Position numbers and translations under genes: made by a program. Source: an uncultured Treponema sp. (GTDB taxonomy: Bacteria; Spirochaetota; Spirochaetia; Treponematales; Treponemataceae). From it: DNA of 64,000 nt. The stretch spans positions 18,818-82,817 of the forward strand of contig CALFIX010000049.1 of assembly GCA_937877515.1 (NCBI GenBank), written 5' to 3'. The first letter of the stretch is position 1; every line of letters starts with the position of its first letter. Below are positions 1 to 7,678 of the stretch, in pieces. Under the pieces are notes generated by a model, which had not been told where the DNA came from, ran no database searches, and saw nothing but the letters and a program-made list of their open reading frames with translations.

Positions 1-2
1 GT

Positions 3-59
3 AGAGAACTTGGTGAAGTGATGGCAATAAACAGAAAAGTGGGGCTATTTAAGACCTAA
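3..59 (+). CDS. Possible 3' end of a truncated upstream gene
   Basis: An open frame entering from the left edge encodes about 18 residues ending in NRKVGLFKT before a TAA at 57-59. The composition looks like a real protein C-terminus, but it is too short to assign a family. It stops directly before the inverted-repeat element at 61. It could equally be a chance frame. Confidence 0.3.
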   Translation, partial: RELGEVMAINRKVGLFKT

Positions 60-60
60 G

Positions 61-202
61 TTTTTACAAGGCGGAATGTAGGCGAGGTTCCGACTTCCGC
101 AGCATTTGCACGGTGGGGAGGGCAACGCCCGACCTAAATACTTATTACCGTGCACCGTGCGAGGAAAGTCGGGTTCTCGACGAAAATGAAGCCTTGTAAA
201 AA
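61..202. repeat. Imperfect palindromic element with 12-bp perfect terminal inverted repeats
   Basis: The ends are exact inverted repeats: TTTTTACAAGGC at 61-72 and GCCTTGTAAAAA at 191-202. The interior is also partly self-complementary: CGAGGTTCCGACTT on the left pairs imperfectly with AAGTCGGGTTCTCG on the right. It also holds a direct ACCGTGC duplication at about 148-161. It is GC-richer than the neighbouring coding DNA and has no convincing ORF. It resembles a small non-autonomous repeat or MITE-like unit, or a structured RNA spacer. It lies between a possible upstream gene end and the GH3 gene. Confidence 0.6.
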
Positions 203-271
203 TGTTGTTTAACGTAAACACACGATGTTCACCACCAGGTGTCGTCCAAAAAAATACAAAAGGAGATAAAA

Positions 272-1966
272 ATGAAAAAAGAAAAGAATGCAGGTTTGAT
301 AAGTTTTGCATTAGGCTGGGTTGGAAAAAAGCAGCTTAAGATTTTAAAGAAAGTCAGTAAAAACTGTGCCACCGAAGAAGAAAAAACTCTCCGCGGAATT
401 CTAACATACGCAAAAGATACGGAGTGGGGTAAGGCTCACAGCTTTGAAAAAATCTTAGAGGCAAAATCTTACGATGAACTTTTTTCCCTCTGGCAGAAGA
501 ACGTTCCTGTTCAGGACTATGAAGACTTGCGTCCTTTCATAGACCGTCATAAGAACGGTGAAGAAAATCTTCTTTTCCCTGGTAAGCCGATGATGTATGC
601 TACCACAAGCGGTACTGTTAAGGAACCTAAGTGGATCCCAATTACTCAGGACTATTATGCAAACGTTTATTCAAAGATGACAAAGCTCTGGCTTTACACA
701 TTTATGATGCACCGTCCAAAGGTTTTCTGGGGTAAGTGTGTTTCTATTGTTGGCAGGGTTGTTGAAGGTTATGCTCCGGACGGAACAATATGCGGTTCTG
801 TAAGTGGCGTAACGCAAAGAGACTGCCCTGAGTTCATAAAGAGTCTTTATTCTGCTCCTTCAGACATCTTCCACATTTCAGATTACCGTTCCCGTAACTA
901 CGCTTTAATGCGCACGGGAATTGAGCAGAACGTAACTTCATTTATTACGGCAAACCCAAGTACCATGCTTGAGCTTCAGCGCACTGTAGATGAAAACTTA
1001 GACGAGATGATAAAGGATATAGAAAACGGAACTCTCTCAAGTAAGTTTGACATTTCTGACGAAATCAGGAGCGCACTCTCACATCTTTATGCACCGAATA
1101 AAAGGCGTGCCGATGAGCTTAGGGCGCTTAAAGAAAAATACGGTCGTATCCTGCCAAAGCATTACTGGCCGGACTTTCAGTTTATTACAACCTGGAAATG
1201 CGGAAACACAAATGTGTACACAGAAAAACTAAAGGACTTTTTCCCGGAGCACACGCTGCACCAGGAGTTTGGCTACTTTGCAAGTGAGTGTCGTTCTGGT
1301 CTTGTAATGAACGGCGACTCTGACACTGTACCTTTCCCTCATGCACACTTCTTTGAGTTTACTGACGCCGATGATATGGAAAACTCTTCTCCTCGCTTCC
1401 TTCGCCTTAGCGAACTTGAAGTTGGTAAGAGGTACTTAATTTACATTACAACTTACGCAGGTCTTTACCGCTACAATATGAATGACATGATTGAAGTAAC
1501 AGGTAAGTATGGAACGATTCCTACAATTCAGTTCATTCAAAAAGTAAACGGAATTATAAGCATGACCGGAGAAAAGGTTCATGAGAGACAGTTCATGCAG
1601 GCCGTTAAGGAAGCAGAGAATGAAACCAAGTTAAAGACACGCTTCTTTGTAGGTTTTGCTGATGTAAACGAAAGCGTCTATCACTTCTACTTTGACTTTA
1701 TGGACGAAAACGTTACTGCTGAGCTTTGCGAGAGCTTTACTAAAGTTGTAGATGAGAAGCTCAAAAAGATTAACGTTGAATATGAGGCAAAGCGAGACAG
1801 CTTCCGTGTAAAAGCCCCTGTTCCTCATCTTTTGAAGGCAGAAGCTTTTGAAGGTTACAAGGAAGAGGCCATTAAGCAGGGGCTCGGTCGCGACGGTCAG
1901 TTTAAGTTAAACCTTTTGATGCAGGATGAAAAACGCCACGCAATATTTAAGGGACTTCTGAAATAG
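272..1966 (+). CDS. GH3 auxin-responsive-promoter family protein (ANL-type adenylating enzyme)
   Basis: The 564-residue protein has the hallmarks of the GH3 branch of adenylate-forming enzymes. These are the phosphate-binding motif ATTSGTVKEPKWIP (about residues 110-123), a central TTYAGLYRYNMNDMIEV stretch and a C-terminal cap around FIQKVNGIISMTGEKVHE. GH3 enzymes activate a carboxylic acid with ATP and conjugate it, classically to an amino acid; the substrate here is unknown. The start is placed at the ATG behind AGGAG (261-265) rather than the upstream in-frame start at 239, which has no ribosome binding site. It lies upstream of LolA-like, MMPL, HAD and PlsC-type genes, so an envelope-lipid or fatty-acid substrate is a reasonable inference. 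A hairpin terminator follows, so it may be a separate transcript. Confidence 0.85.
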   Translation: MKKEKNAGLISFALGWVGKKQLKILKKVSKNCATEEEKTLRGILTYAKDTEWGKAHSFEKILEAKSYDELFSLWQKNVPVQDYEDLRPFIDRHKNGEENLLFPGKPMMYATTSGTVKEPKWIPITQDYYANVYSKMTKLWLYTFMMHRPKVFWGKCVSIVGRVVEGYAPDGTICGSVSGVTQRDCPEFIKSLYSAPSDIFHISDYRSRNYALMRTGIEQNVTSFITANPSTMLELQRTVDENLDEMIKDIENGTLSSKFDISDEIRSALSHLYAPNKRRADELRALKEKYGRILPKHYWPDFQFITTWKCGNTNVYTEKLKDFFPEHTLHQEFGYFASECRSGLVMNGDSDTVPFPHAHFFEFTDADDMENSSPRFLRLSELEVGKRYLIYITTYAGLYRYNMNDMIEVTGKYGTIPTIQFIQKVNGIISMTGEKVHERQFMQAVKEAENETKLKTRFFVGFADVNESVYHFYFDFMDENVTAELCESFTKVVDEKLKKINVEYEAKRDSFRVKAPVPHLLKAEAFEGYKEEAIKQGLGRDGQFKLNLLMQDEKRHAIFKGLLK

Positions 1967-1974
1967 TTTGAATG

Positions 1975-2017
1975 GGACTGCTTTTCTTTTTTTAGAAGAG
2001 TAGTCCTTTTGTTTTTT
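1975..2017 (+). terminator. Intrinsic terminator after the GH3 gene
   Basis: GGACT at 1975-1979 pairs with AGTCC at 2002-2006, extended by a CTTTTC/GAAGAG-type inner stem. A T-rich run follows (CCTTTTGTTTTTT). It separates the GH3 gene from the LolA/MMPL genes. Confidence 0.7.
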
Positions 2018-2059
2018 ATACGTTTTGCTTTTATAAAGTTTTTTTTTACTGGAGTTTTA

Positions 2060-2689
2060 ATGAATTTTATTCGTCTTAAAAAAGGACTTTCTGTTTTTAT
2101 TCTCTGTCTGTTTTCTTTACCTCCTGCCTTTTCTCAAAATGCAGCGACGCTGGATTCTGTCTGTTCTGTAATCTCTTCCCATAAGGTTACGGAGGGTTCT
2201 TTTGTTCAGGAAAAGAGAGTCTCTCCGACTAAAAGGGCTTTAAAGTCTAGCGGAACTTTTATTTTATCTGGGGAAGGGCTTTATCTTCAGACGCTTCACC
2301 CTTTGCAGACAGCAATGGGAGTTACAAAGGAAAGCTATATTTCTGTTTCTGCAGACGGAGCCCGCACTGTAATAGACACAAAAGATAATGCAGCTTTTCA
2401 GGGCTTAGCAGATGTTATAACAGCTTTGCTTTCTGGCGACAAAGAAGAACTTGAAACGTATTTTGCTGCAGAAGTTACAGGTTCTAAAGAGGCATGGAAC
2501 TTAAATCTTAAAGCAAAAGATGAAACTGTTTCTTCTTCTGTAAAAACAATTTCTCTTACCGGCGATAAAGTAAATATTCTTTCTCTTTCACTTATAAATG
2601 CGGCTGACGGCAGTGTTACATACACTTTTACAAACCATGCATATAAAGAGGCTCTTTCTGATGGACAAAAAGCGCTATTTAAAAAATAA
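2060..2689 (+). CDS. LolA-like outer-membrane lipoprotein carrier protein
   Basis: A 209-residue secreted protein. Its Sec signal peptide ends near PPAFSQ and is followed by a mature domain with the LolA-type pattern EGSFVQEKRVS ... LKSSGTFILSGEGLYLQT. Family members are periplasmic half-barrels that carry lipids or lipoproteins between membranes. This version, next to an MMPL exporter, resembles the LolA-like proteins seen in aryl-polyene and related lipid export clusters rather than housekeeping LolA. The start is the ATG preceded by GGAG at 2051-2054; the longer frame from 2009 has no ribosome binding site. Its 3' end overlaps the MMPL gene by 29 bases, so the two are almost certainly translated together. 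Confidence 0.75.
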   Translation: MNFIRLKKGLSVFILCLFSLPPAFSQNAATLDSVCSVISSHKVTEGSFVQEKRVSPTKRALKSSGTFILSGEGLYLQTLHPLQTAMGVTKESYISVSADGARTVIDTKDNAAFQGLADVITALLSGDKEELETYFAAEVTGSKEAWNLNLKAKDETVSSSVKTISLTGDKVNILSLSLINAADGSVTYTFTNHAYKEALSDGQKALFKK

Positions 2690-5027
2690 AATATTGGTTC
2701 CTCTATGGCTTTGTTTTCACTGTGTACTTCTTGCTGCCTTTTTAATTTCTCTTCCTGTTCGTGGCGGAATTAATGTTGACTCAGATTTGTTTAACATGCT
2801 TCCAACTTCTACGTTAGGGCGTGCAATGGGAGAAGCCGACGACAGGCTTTCTGCGTATACCAGCAGAAATGTCTTCGTGCTTGTAGGACATGAAGATTTT
2901 AAGACTGCAAAAGATACCGCTTCTAAAGTTTATGAAAAAATAAAAGATAGCAAAAACTTTACTTATGTTTCTTTGTATTCAGAAAGCGGAATAATTGAAG
3001 AACTGGAAGATTTTGTTCATCCTTACAGGTGGGCTCTCTTAAATGAAAATAACATTCGCCTTATTAATTCTGAGGATGGAGCAAAAAATTTTGCAGATTC
3101 TTCCCTGGCTAAAGCATACAGCTCTTTTACTTTAACATCTCTTGCTTACCTGGAAGAAGACCCTTTTTTATTAGATGAAGCTGCTGTTCAAAATTATCTG
3201 GCTGCCGTTCAGGATGCGGGAACCGGCATGACGGCTAAAGATGGAGTTCTGGCTTCGCATTATGATGGCCTCTGGTATGTAATGATCAGAGGTTCCTTAA
3301 GTAAAGAAGGCGCGGCTCTTGCAAGCTCTTCAAATGGAATCTCAGATATTTATGCCGCCTGTACTCCTTTAGAAAAAGACGGGGTTCGTTTTGTTTATTC
3401 AGGAACTGCATTCCACAGTCACAAGAGTTCAAATAATGCAATGAGCGAAATTACAAAGATTTCTGTTTTTTCTCTTCTGGTAGTAATTATAATGCTATTG
3501 GTTGTGTTTAAGACTCCTGTTCCGCTTTTTGCTTCTCTTGCTTCCATCTTAATTTCCATTGGAACTGCTTTTTTTGCAACCATATTCATTTTTGGAAAAA
3601 TTCATATTATGACGCTTCTTTTAGGAACTTCTCTAATTGGAAGCTGCATAGATTACAGTCTGCATTACTTTGTAAGCTGGAAAGCAAATAAAAACTTAAA
3701 GACAAGCTCAGAAATAAGGGAGCACTTAATAAAGGGATGTGTTCTTTCTCTTATTTCAACAGAAATTTGTTATCTTCTGCTTTTGTTTGCACCGTTTAAT
3801 CTTTTAAAGCAGATGGGAGTTTTTTCATTTACGGGAATTTTAAGTTCTTTCCTAACAGCCGTGTGCCTGTTCCCGCTTTTACCTTTACCTCAAGAAGAAA
3901 ATAGGAATATTTCTTTTGTAAACCTTTATCATTCCTCTCCGTTAAAAAGGATACCTCATTCAAGTCTTTATATTTCTTTAGGAATTATGGCTCTCCTTTC
4001 CGTCATTATTGGCGTAAACTATAAAAAGCTTCGCATAGAAAACGACATGAACCGGCTTTACACCATGGAAGGCCGCGTTAAGGAAGATACTGCCCTTGCT
4101 GCCAAAATTACGGGCTATGCACCTCAGGGCTGGTTTATTATAAATGGCAGTTCAGAAGAAGAACTTTTAGAGCACGAAGAATACATTTGCAGTGAACTGG
4201 ATAAAATACAGAATCGCGGGTACCTGGCTTCTACACGTTTTATTCCGTCCCTTAAAAAGCAGGAAGAATCTGTTTCAGCCTGTAAAAAACTTCTTCCTCT
4301 TTCTGACGAACAGTTTGATTTGCTTGGATTTGGCGAGGAAGAAAAAGAACTGTTTAATACTGGTCTTGAAGATTCTTTAGAAAATCGCCTTACTCCGGAA
4401 GAATTTTTTAAAATGAACCTGCCTCTGGCCTTGCAGAGTGTTGCAGATATGCTTTTCCTTGGCGAAATTGACGGTTCATATTATTCGGTTGTTCTTCCCG
4501 TAAAAGTTATAGATGAAACCTCTTATGTCCGCATAGCAGATGAAAGTGGCTTTGCTTATTACGAAAATAAAATGAAAGATTTAGGAGAAGGGCTGGACAG
4601 GCTTACGACTCTTATTATAGTTTTGTTTGCACTGGCTCTCTTTATAATTCTTTGTGTCCTAAAGAAATTCTACTCATGGTCTCATGTCGTAAAAATCGGT
4701 TCAATTCCGTTTATGAGCATGCTTTTAATTCTTGCGGTAATGGTTTTGCAAAACAGTCCGATAGAGTTTTTTGCTTTAACAGGTGCAATTTTAGTTTTTG
4801 GACTTGGTCTTGATTACATTATTTATAAGCTGGAACACATAAAGCGTAACGGCGTTACCGCTCGGACGACAGAAGAAAAGCTTGAGCCGTTTGCAGTTTT
4901 GTTAAGTTTTGTAACGACGGCAATTTCTTTTGGAGCTTTAGCTTTAAGTACCTTTGTTCCGGTTCATACAATGGGGCTTACGATTTTCTTAGGTTTAGTG
5001 GCAGCTTATTTTTGCACAGTTTTTTAA
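2661..5027 (+). CDS. MMPL/RND-family lipid exporter
   Basis: About 788 residues with RND-like architecture: one N-terminal membrane helix, a large periplasmic loop, a block of about five helices (residues roughly 270-430), a second periplasmic loop, and a second helix block ending near the C-terminus. The motif GTSLIGSCIDYSLHY and the second-half GLGLDYIIYKLEH carry the conserved Asp-Tyr pair used for proton coupling in MMPL transporters. These proteins move lipids or lipid-linked molecules to the outer leaflet or periplasm. The chosen ATG lies inside the end of the LolA-like gene, which favours coupled translation. The cargo is unknown; the neighbouring acyltransferase and LolA-like carrier point to an acylated product. 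Confidence 0.85.
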   Translation: MDKKRYLKNKILVPLWLCFHCVLLAAFLISLPVRGGINVDSDLFNMLPTSTLGRAMGEADDRLSAYTSRNVFVLVGHEDFKTAKDTASKVYEKIKDSKNFTYVSLYSESGIIEELEDFVHPYRWALLNENNIRLINSEDGAKNFADSSLAKAYSSFTLTSLAYLEEDPFLLDEAAVQNYLAAVQDAGTGMTAKDGVLASHYDGLWYVMIRGSLSKEGAALASSSNGISDIYAACTPLEKDGVRFVYSGTAFHSHKSSNNAMSEITKISVFSLLVVIIMLLVVFKTPVPLFASLASILISIGTAFFATIFIFGKIHIMTLLLGTSLIGSCIDYSLHYFVSWKANKNLKTSSEIREHLIKGCVLSLISTEICYLLLLFAPFNLLKQMGVFSFTGILSSFLTAVCLFPLLPLPQEENRNISFVNLYHSSPLKRIPHSSLYISLGIMALLSVIIGVNYKKLRIENDMNRLYTMEGRVKEDTALAAKITGYAPQGWFIINGSSEEELLEHEEYICSELDKIQNRGYLASTRFIPSLKKQEESVSACKKLLPLSDEQFDLLGFGEEEKELFNTGLEDSLENRLTPEEFFKMNLPLALQSVADMLFLGEIDGSYYSVVLPVKVIDETSYVRIADESGFAYYENKMKDLGEGLDRLTTLIIVLFALALFIILCVLKKFYSWSHVVKIGSIPFMSMLLILAVMVLQNSPIEFFALTGAILVFGLGLDYIIYKLEHIKRNGVTARTTEEKLEPFAVLLSFVTTAISFGALALSTFVPVHTMGLTIFLGLVAAYFCTVF

Positions 5028-5051
5028 GTGCTTCTTATGAGTGGAGATTTT

Positions 5052-5744
5052 ATGGCTCTGGAAAATATAAAAGGCGTAATCTTTGATTTTGATGGAACTC
5101 TTTATGATATGACATGCATGCCTGTAGACCTTGTTCTTAATGACATTAAAAACTGTCTTATTATGAAGGCTGACCGTAAAGTTCGCCATAACTTAAAAGG
5201 TAAGGATTTTGGTTCCTTAGAAAAACTGATGGACGTTTATTGCTCTCAAGTTTCTGATGTTACAGGGGTTAGTAAAGAAAAAATTTTAGAATGGTATTTA
5301 AATATTTATCCAAAAGAAATGGTTTCGCTCTTGAAAAAAAAATATAAAGCTTACGAAAAAGCTCAGGAAGTTTTTAAGACACTTTCTTTGAGTGGTATAA
5401 AATTTTCCGTGTTCTCGGACTATCCCATGGTAAGGGAGCGCATGGAAGCTGTAGGCTTAAAAGAAATTGTTCCTTTGTGTCATGATTTTTACTATGCAGG
5501 TGATTTTGGTTCCTTTAAGCCAGCTCCCCGTCCTTTTTTAGAGATTGCTTTCAGCATGGGATTAAGTCAGAATGAATGTCTTGTTGTAGGTGACAGGGAT
5601 GACACGGACGGAGAGGGTGCCCGTCTTTGCGGCATGAGTTTTATTCAGATTGAAAAAAATAAAAAAGCAAAAGCAAATGCCAAAGTAATTTCTGGAGACC
5701 ACAAAATAATGACACTGGAAGAATTTTCTATTCTTCTAAAATAG
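5052..5744 (+). CDS. HAD-superfamily hydrolase (PGP-like phosphatase)
   Basis: A 230-residue HAD protein. Motif I is DFDGTLYD at residues 12-19, with nucleophile Asp12 and acid/base Asp14. Motif II is SVFSDYPM, a lysine follows in FGSFKPAPRPF, and motif IV is VVGDRDDTDGEGA. The alpha-helical cap between motifs I and II fits subfamily I phosphoglycolate-phosphatase-like enzymes. The ATG at 5052 is chosen for the GTGGAG site at 5041-5046; an in-frame GTG at 5028 abuts the MMPL stop but lacks a binding site. It follows the exporter closely and its last 17 bases overlap the convergent acyltransferase gene. The substrate cannot be read from sequence. Confidence 0.85.
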   Translation: MALENIKGVIFDFDGTLYDMTCMPVDLVLNDIKNCLIMKADRKVRHNLKGKDFGSLEKLMDVYCSQVSDVTGVSKEKILEWYLNIYPKEMVSLLKKKYKAYEKAQEVFKTLSLSGIKFSVFSDYPMVRERMEAVGLKEIVPLCHDFYYAGDFGSFKPAPRPFLEIAFSMGLSQNECLVVGDRDDTDGEGARLCGMSFIQIEKNKKAKANAKVISGDHKIMTLEEFSILLK

Positions 5745-6555
5745 CATCCCAGCCGTTTTGAATAATGCCTGCCATTGAGCACATGGAGTCATGGGCTTTT
5801 ATACAGAGCGCCCTGGCTTCTTCCTTGCGGTTTTTTGCCACATCAGGCATTAAAACTTCTCCTATGCTTACAGTTACAAGTGGATGCTTTATGCCTAAAA
5901 GTTTTCTTAAGCCCTTAGCTTCTCTGTAGTGCAGCACTACAGGAACAACTGGAATGTTGTAGCGGTATGCTAAAGAAAAAGCTCCTGTCTTGAAAGGACG
6001 TATAGGCTGGTACCAGTTCCAGCGGCAGCTTTCTGGAAAAACTAAAATCCACTTTTTTTTCTTGTGTAATGTGTCAAAGGCTTCGTTAAATTTTTTTGTC
6101 GCAGAAAATCCGCTTTCAGGAATAGGAATACCTCCTGCACTGCGAATTAAAAGCGCATCAGTTGAATTTATATTGTCAGCAAAAGTCGGAAACCACATTT
6201 TTCTGTGGCCAACGGCCTGCAAGGCTGCAAGAAAGTCCCACCTGTAAACGTGATTGCAGACTACAAGAGCTCCATGACTTAATAATTTTCTGGCATCTTT
6301 TAAGTTTTTTCTGCCTTCAATTTTTAAGCCGTAGCGTATACGCTGCATCGGGTAAACTAAAGTAAATATTCCTGCATAAATTAAGTGCTGAAAGAATTTT
6401 TCCTTAAATGATTTCATTAAAAAAGGGTAATTTTCATCTACCTTTATGTCTTTTATATATTTTGGAGTTAAGATTCTCTGATTTGGTTTTTCAGGATATT
6501 CTATTCCCATGTTTGGAACAAAGGTACCTTCTTTTACAATATGTTCTTTTTGCAT
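5728..6555 (-). CDS. PlsC-type 1-acyl-glycerol-3-phosphate acyltransferase family protein
   Basis: A 275-residue acyltransferase with the catalytic HX4D box as NHVYRWD (His102, Asp107) and the substrate-binding block VFPESCRWNW. Further on, a proline-rich PVVPVVLHY segment is typical of PlsC domains. The N-terminal 60 residues form an uncommon extension before the first hydrophobic segment. Family members transfer an acyl chain to lysophosphatidate or related lysolipids at the inner membrane. The gene is convergent with, and overlaps, the HAD phosphatase. Together with the LolA/MMPL genes it suggests a lipid-modification locus, although it could simply be a housekeeping PlsC paralogue. Confidence 0.85.
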   Translation of the reverse strand: MQKEHIVKEGTFVPNMGIEYPEKPNQRILTPKYIKDIKVDENYPFLMKSFKEKFFQHLIYAGIFTLVYPMQRIRYGLKIEGRKNLKDARKLLSHGALVVCNHVYRWDFLAALQAVGHRKMWFPTFADNINSTDALLIRSAGGIPIPESGFSATKKFNEAFDTLHKKKKWILVFPESCRWNWYQPIRPFKTGAFSLAYRYNIPVVPVVLHYREAKGLRKLLGIKHPLVTVSIGEVLMPDVAKNRKEEARALCIKAHDSMCSMAGIIQNGWDAILEE

Positions 6556-6745
6556 GGAATAATTATAAATTTTCCACTTTTAAAATGCAATAATAGTTAC
6601 TTTTTTTTATGCGTTTTGTGATGAATTTCTTGTGGATTTATATCAATTTTACTTTTAGTTTAAAAAAATTAAGTCTGATTTTATTATACCATTAGTTAAC
6701 AGTCTTAAAAAATGTGGCAAACAAAAAAGTTGGAGAATTAAAAAA

Positions 6746-6889
6746 ATGAAATCTAAAACTTTCCAAATGTTTACATTCCGCGGTATTCCCTGCATTTACT
6801 ACGGTTCAGAGGTTGGCTTCCAGGCACTTGCGAAGTTGATGGAAAAATCGGTAGCGATACCACATGGTTATATTAAAAAGTCTTTGTAA
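6746..6889 (+). pseudogene. Remnant of a GH13 alpha-amylase gene (47-codon open frame)
   Basis: A short ORF behind GGAG (6732-6735) encodes FTFRGIPCIYYGSEVGFQ near its N-terminus. This matches the conserved block near the end of GH13 catalytic barrels (RGIPxIYYGxE), after the HD motif. Nothing else of the enzyme is present, and the following residues do not continue the family pattern. It sits immediately upstream of the Ig-like lipoprotein and MalS-like amylase genes. It is best read as a decayed or recombined copy of a second amylase. Its intact start site leaves open that a small peptide is still made. Confidence 0.65.
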
Positions 6890-6900
6890 GGAGAAAAAAG

Positions 6901-7668
6901 GTGAAAATTAAAAAATTATTTGGGACGATGATGGTCTTATTTGCTGCTTTAGGACTGTTTGTTTCGTGTTCGCACAATGTTAGTTCTACATCTTCTACTA
7001 GTGGAACAACTGATGAAGAATTAACTAGTTCTGAATTAACGGTTAGTACAACAGCAGAGGTTTCAGCCACTACAGCTGTTATAAAGGCAACTGTTACTTC
7101 AAGTGAAGATGGAGAATTGACGTACCAGTGGTTTAATGTGTTAGACGACGGAAGTTTAACTATTATTTATGGTGCAACAAGTGCAACACTTTCTCTTTCT
7201 GATTTAGAAACTGGTACAACATATACATATTGTGTAAAAGTTACAGAAACTGTTGACGGAACAGTTACTTCTATAGTTTATTCAAAAATTGTAATACAGA
7301 TTTTAGACTCTTCAAATATTGTCGTAAATGCAGAAGCTCCCGTTTTAGCTAATGAACTTTCTAGTGCAAGTTATTATGTGGGAGATACCGCAGACGCACT
7401 GGATGCAAGCGCAACTGTAATTGATGGTGGCGTAATTACATATCAGTGGTATGTTGATGATGAAGAAATAAGCGGGGCAACAAGTGCTACTTATAAACCT
7501 TCTACAGAAACAGCCGGAACATTTACTTATAAAGTAATCGTTACAAATACAAACTCCAGTTCTGAAATTAATGGAAGTGCTACTTCTGAAACTTCTGCAA
7601 CTGCGACTATAAAAGTAAGTTCTGCAAGTTCAGACGGTACGGGAAGTATTTATATAGATTTTAACTAA
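6901..7668 (+). CDS. Lipoprotein with two Ig/FN3-like beta domains
   Basis: A 255-residue protein starting at GTG 12 bases after the remnant ORF, with a GGAG site just upstream. The signal peptide ends in a lipobox (GLFVSC, Cys near residue 23), so it should be a lipid-anchored envelope protein. Two beta-sandwich repeats follow. Each has a QWF/QWY core (YQWFNVLDDGSL; YQWYVDDEEISGATSATY) and Ser/Thr-rich edge strands, as in bacterial Ig-like or fibronectin-like domains. The C-terminus ends DGTGSIYIDFN. The gap to the downstream amylase is only 10 bases, so it is likely an operon partner, perhaps presenting or anchoring the starch-degrading machinery at the surface. The exact role is unknown. 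Confidence 0.75.
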   Translation: MKIKKLFGTMMVLFAALGLFVSCSHNVSSTSSTSGTTDEELTSSELTVSTTAEVSATTAVIKATVTSSEDGELTYQWFNVLDDGSLTIIYGATSATLSLSDLETGTTYTYCVKVTETVDGTVTSIVYSKIVIQILDSSNIVVNAEAPVLANELSSASYYVGDTADALDASATVIDGGVITYQWYVDDEEISGATSATYKPSTETAGTFTYKVIVTNTNSSSEINGSATSETSATATIKVSSASSDGTGSIYIDFN

Positions 7669-7678
7669 GGAATGTAAA

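Noticed and set aside
154..180. GAGGAAAGTCGGGTTCTC resembles the conserved 5' P4 string of RNase P RNA
   Set aside because: The rest of RNase P RNA is missing, including the 3' P4 strand and the expected length; the string is explained by the palindromic arms of the element.
45..311. Minus-strand open frame of 88 codons across the first repeat element
   Set aside because: It lies over the palindromic element and the start of the GH3 gene, has no family character, and arises from low stop density in the GC-richer repeat.
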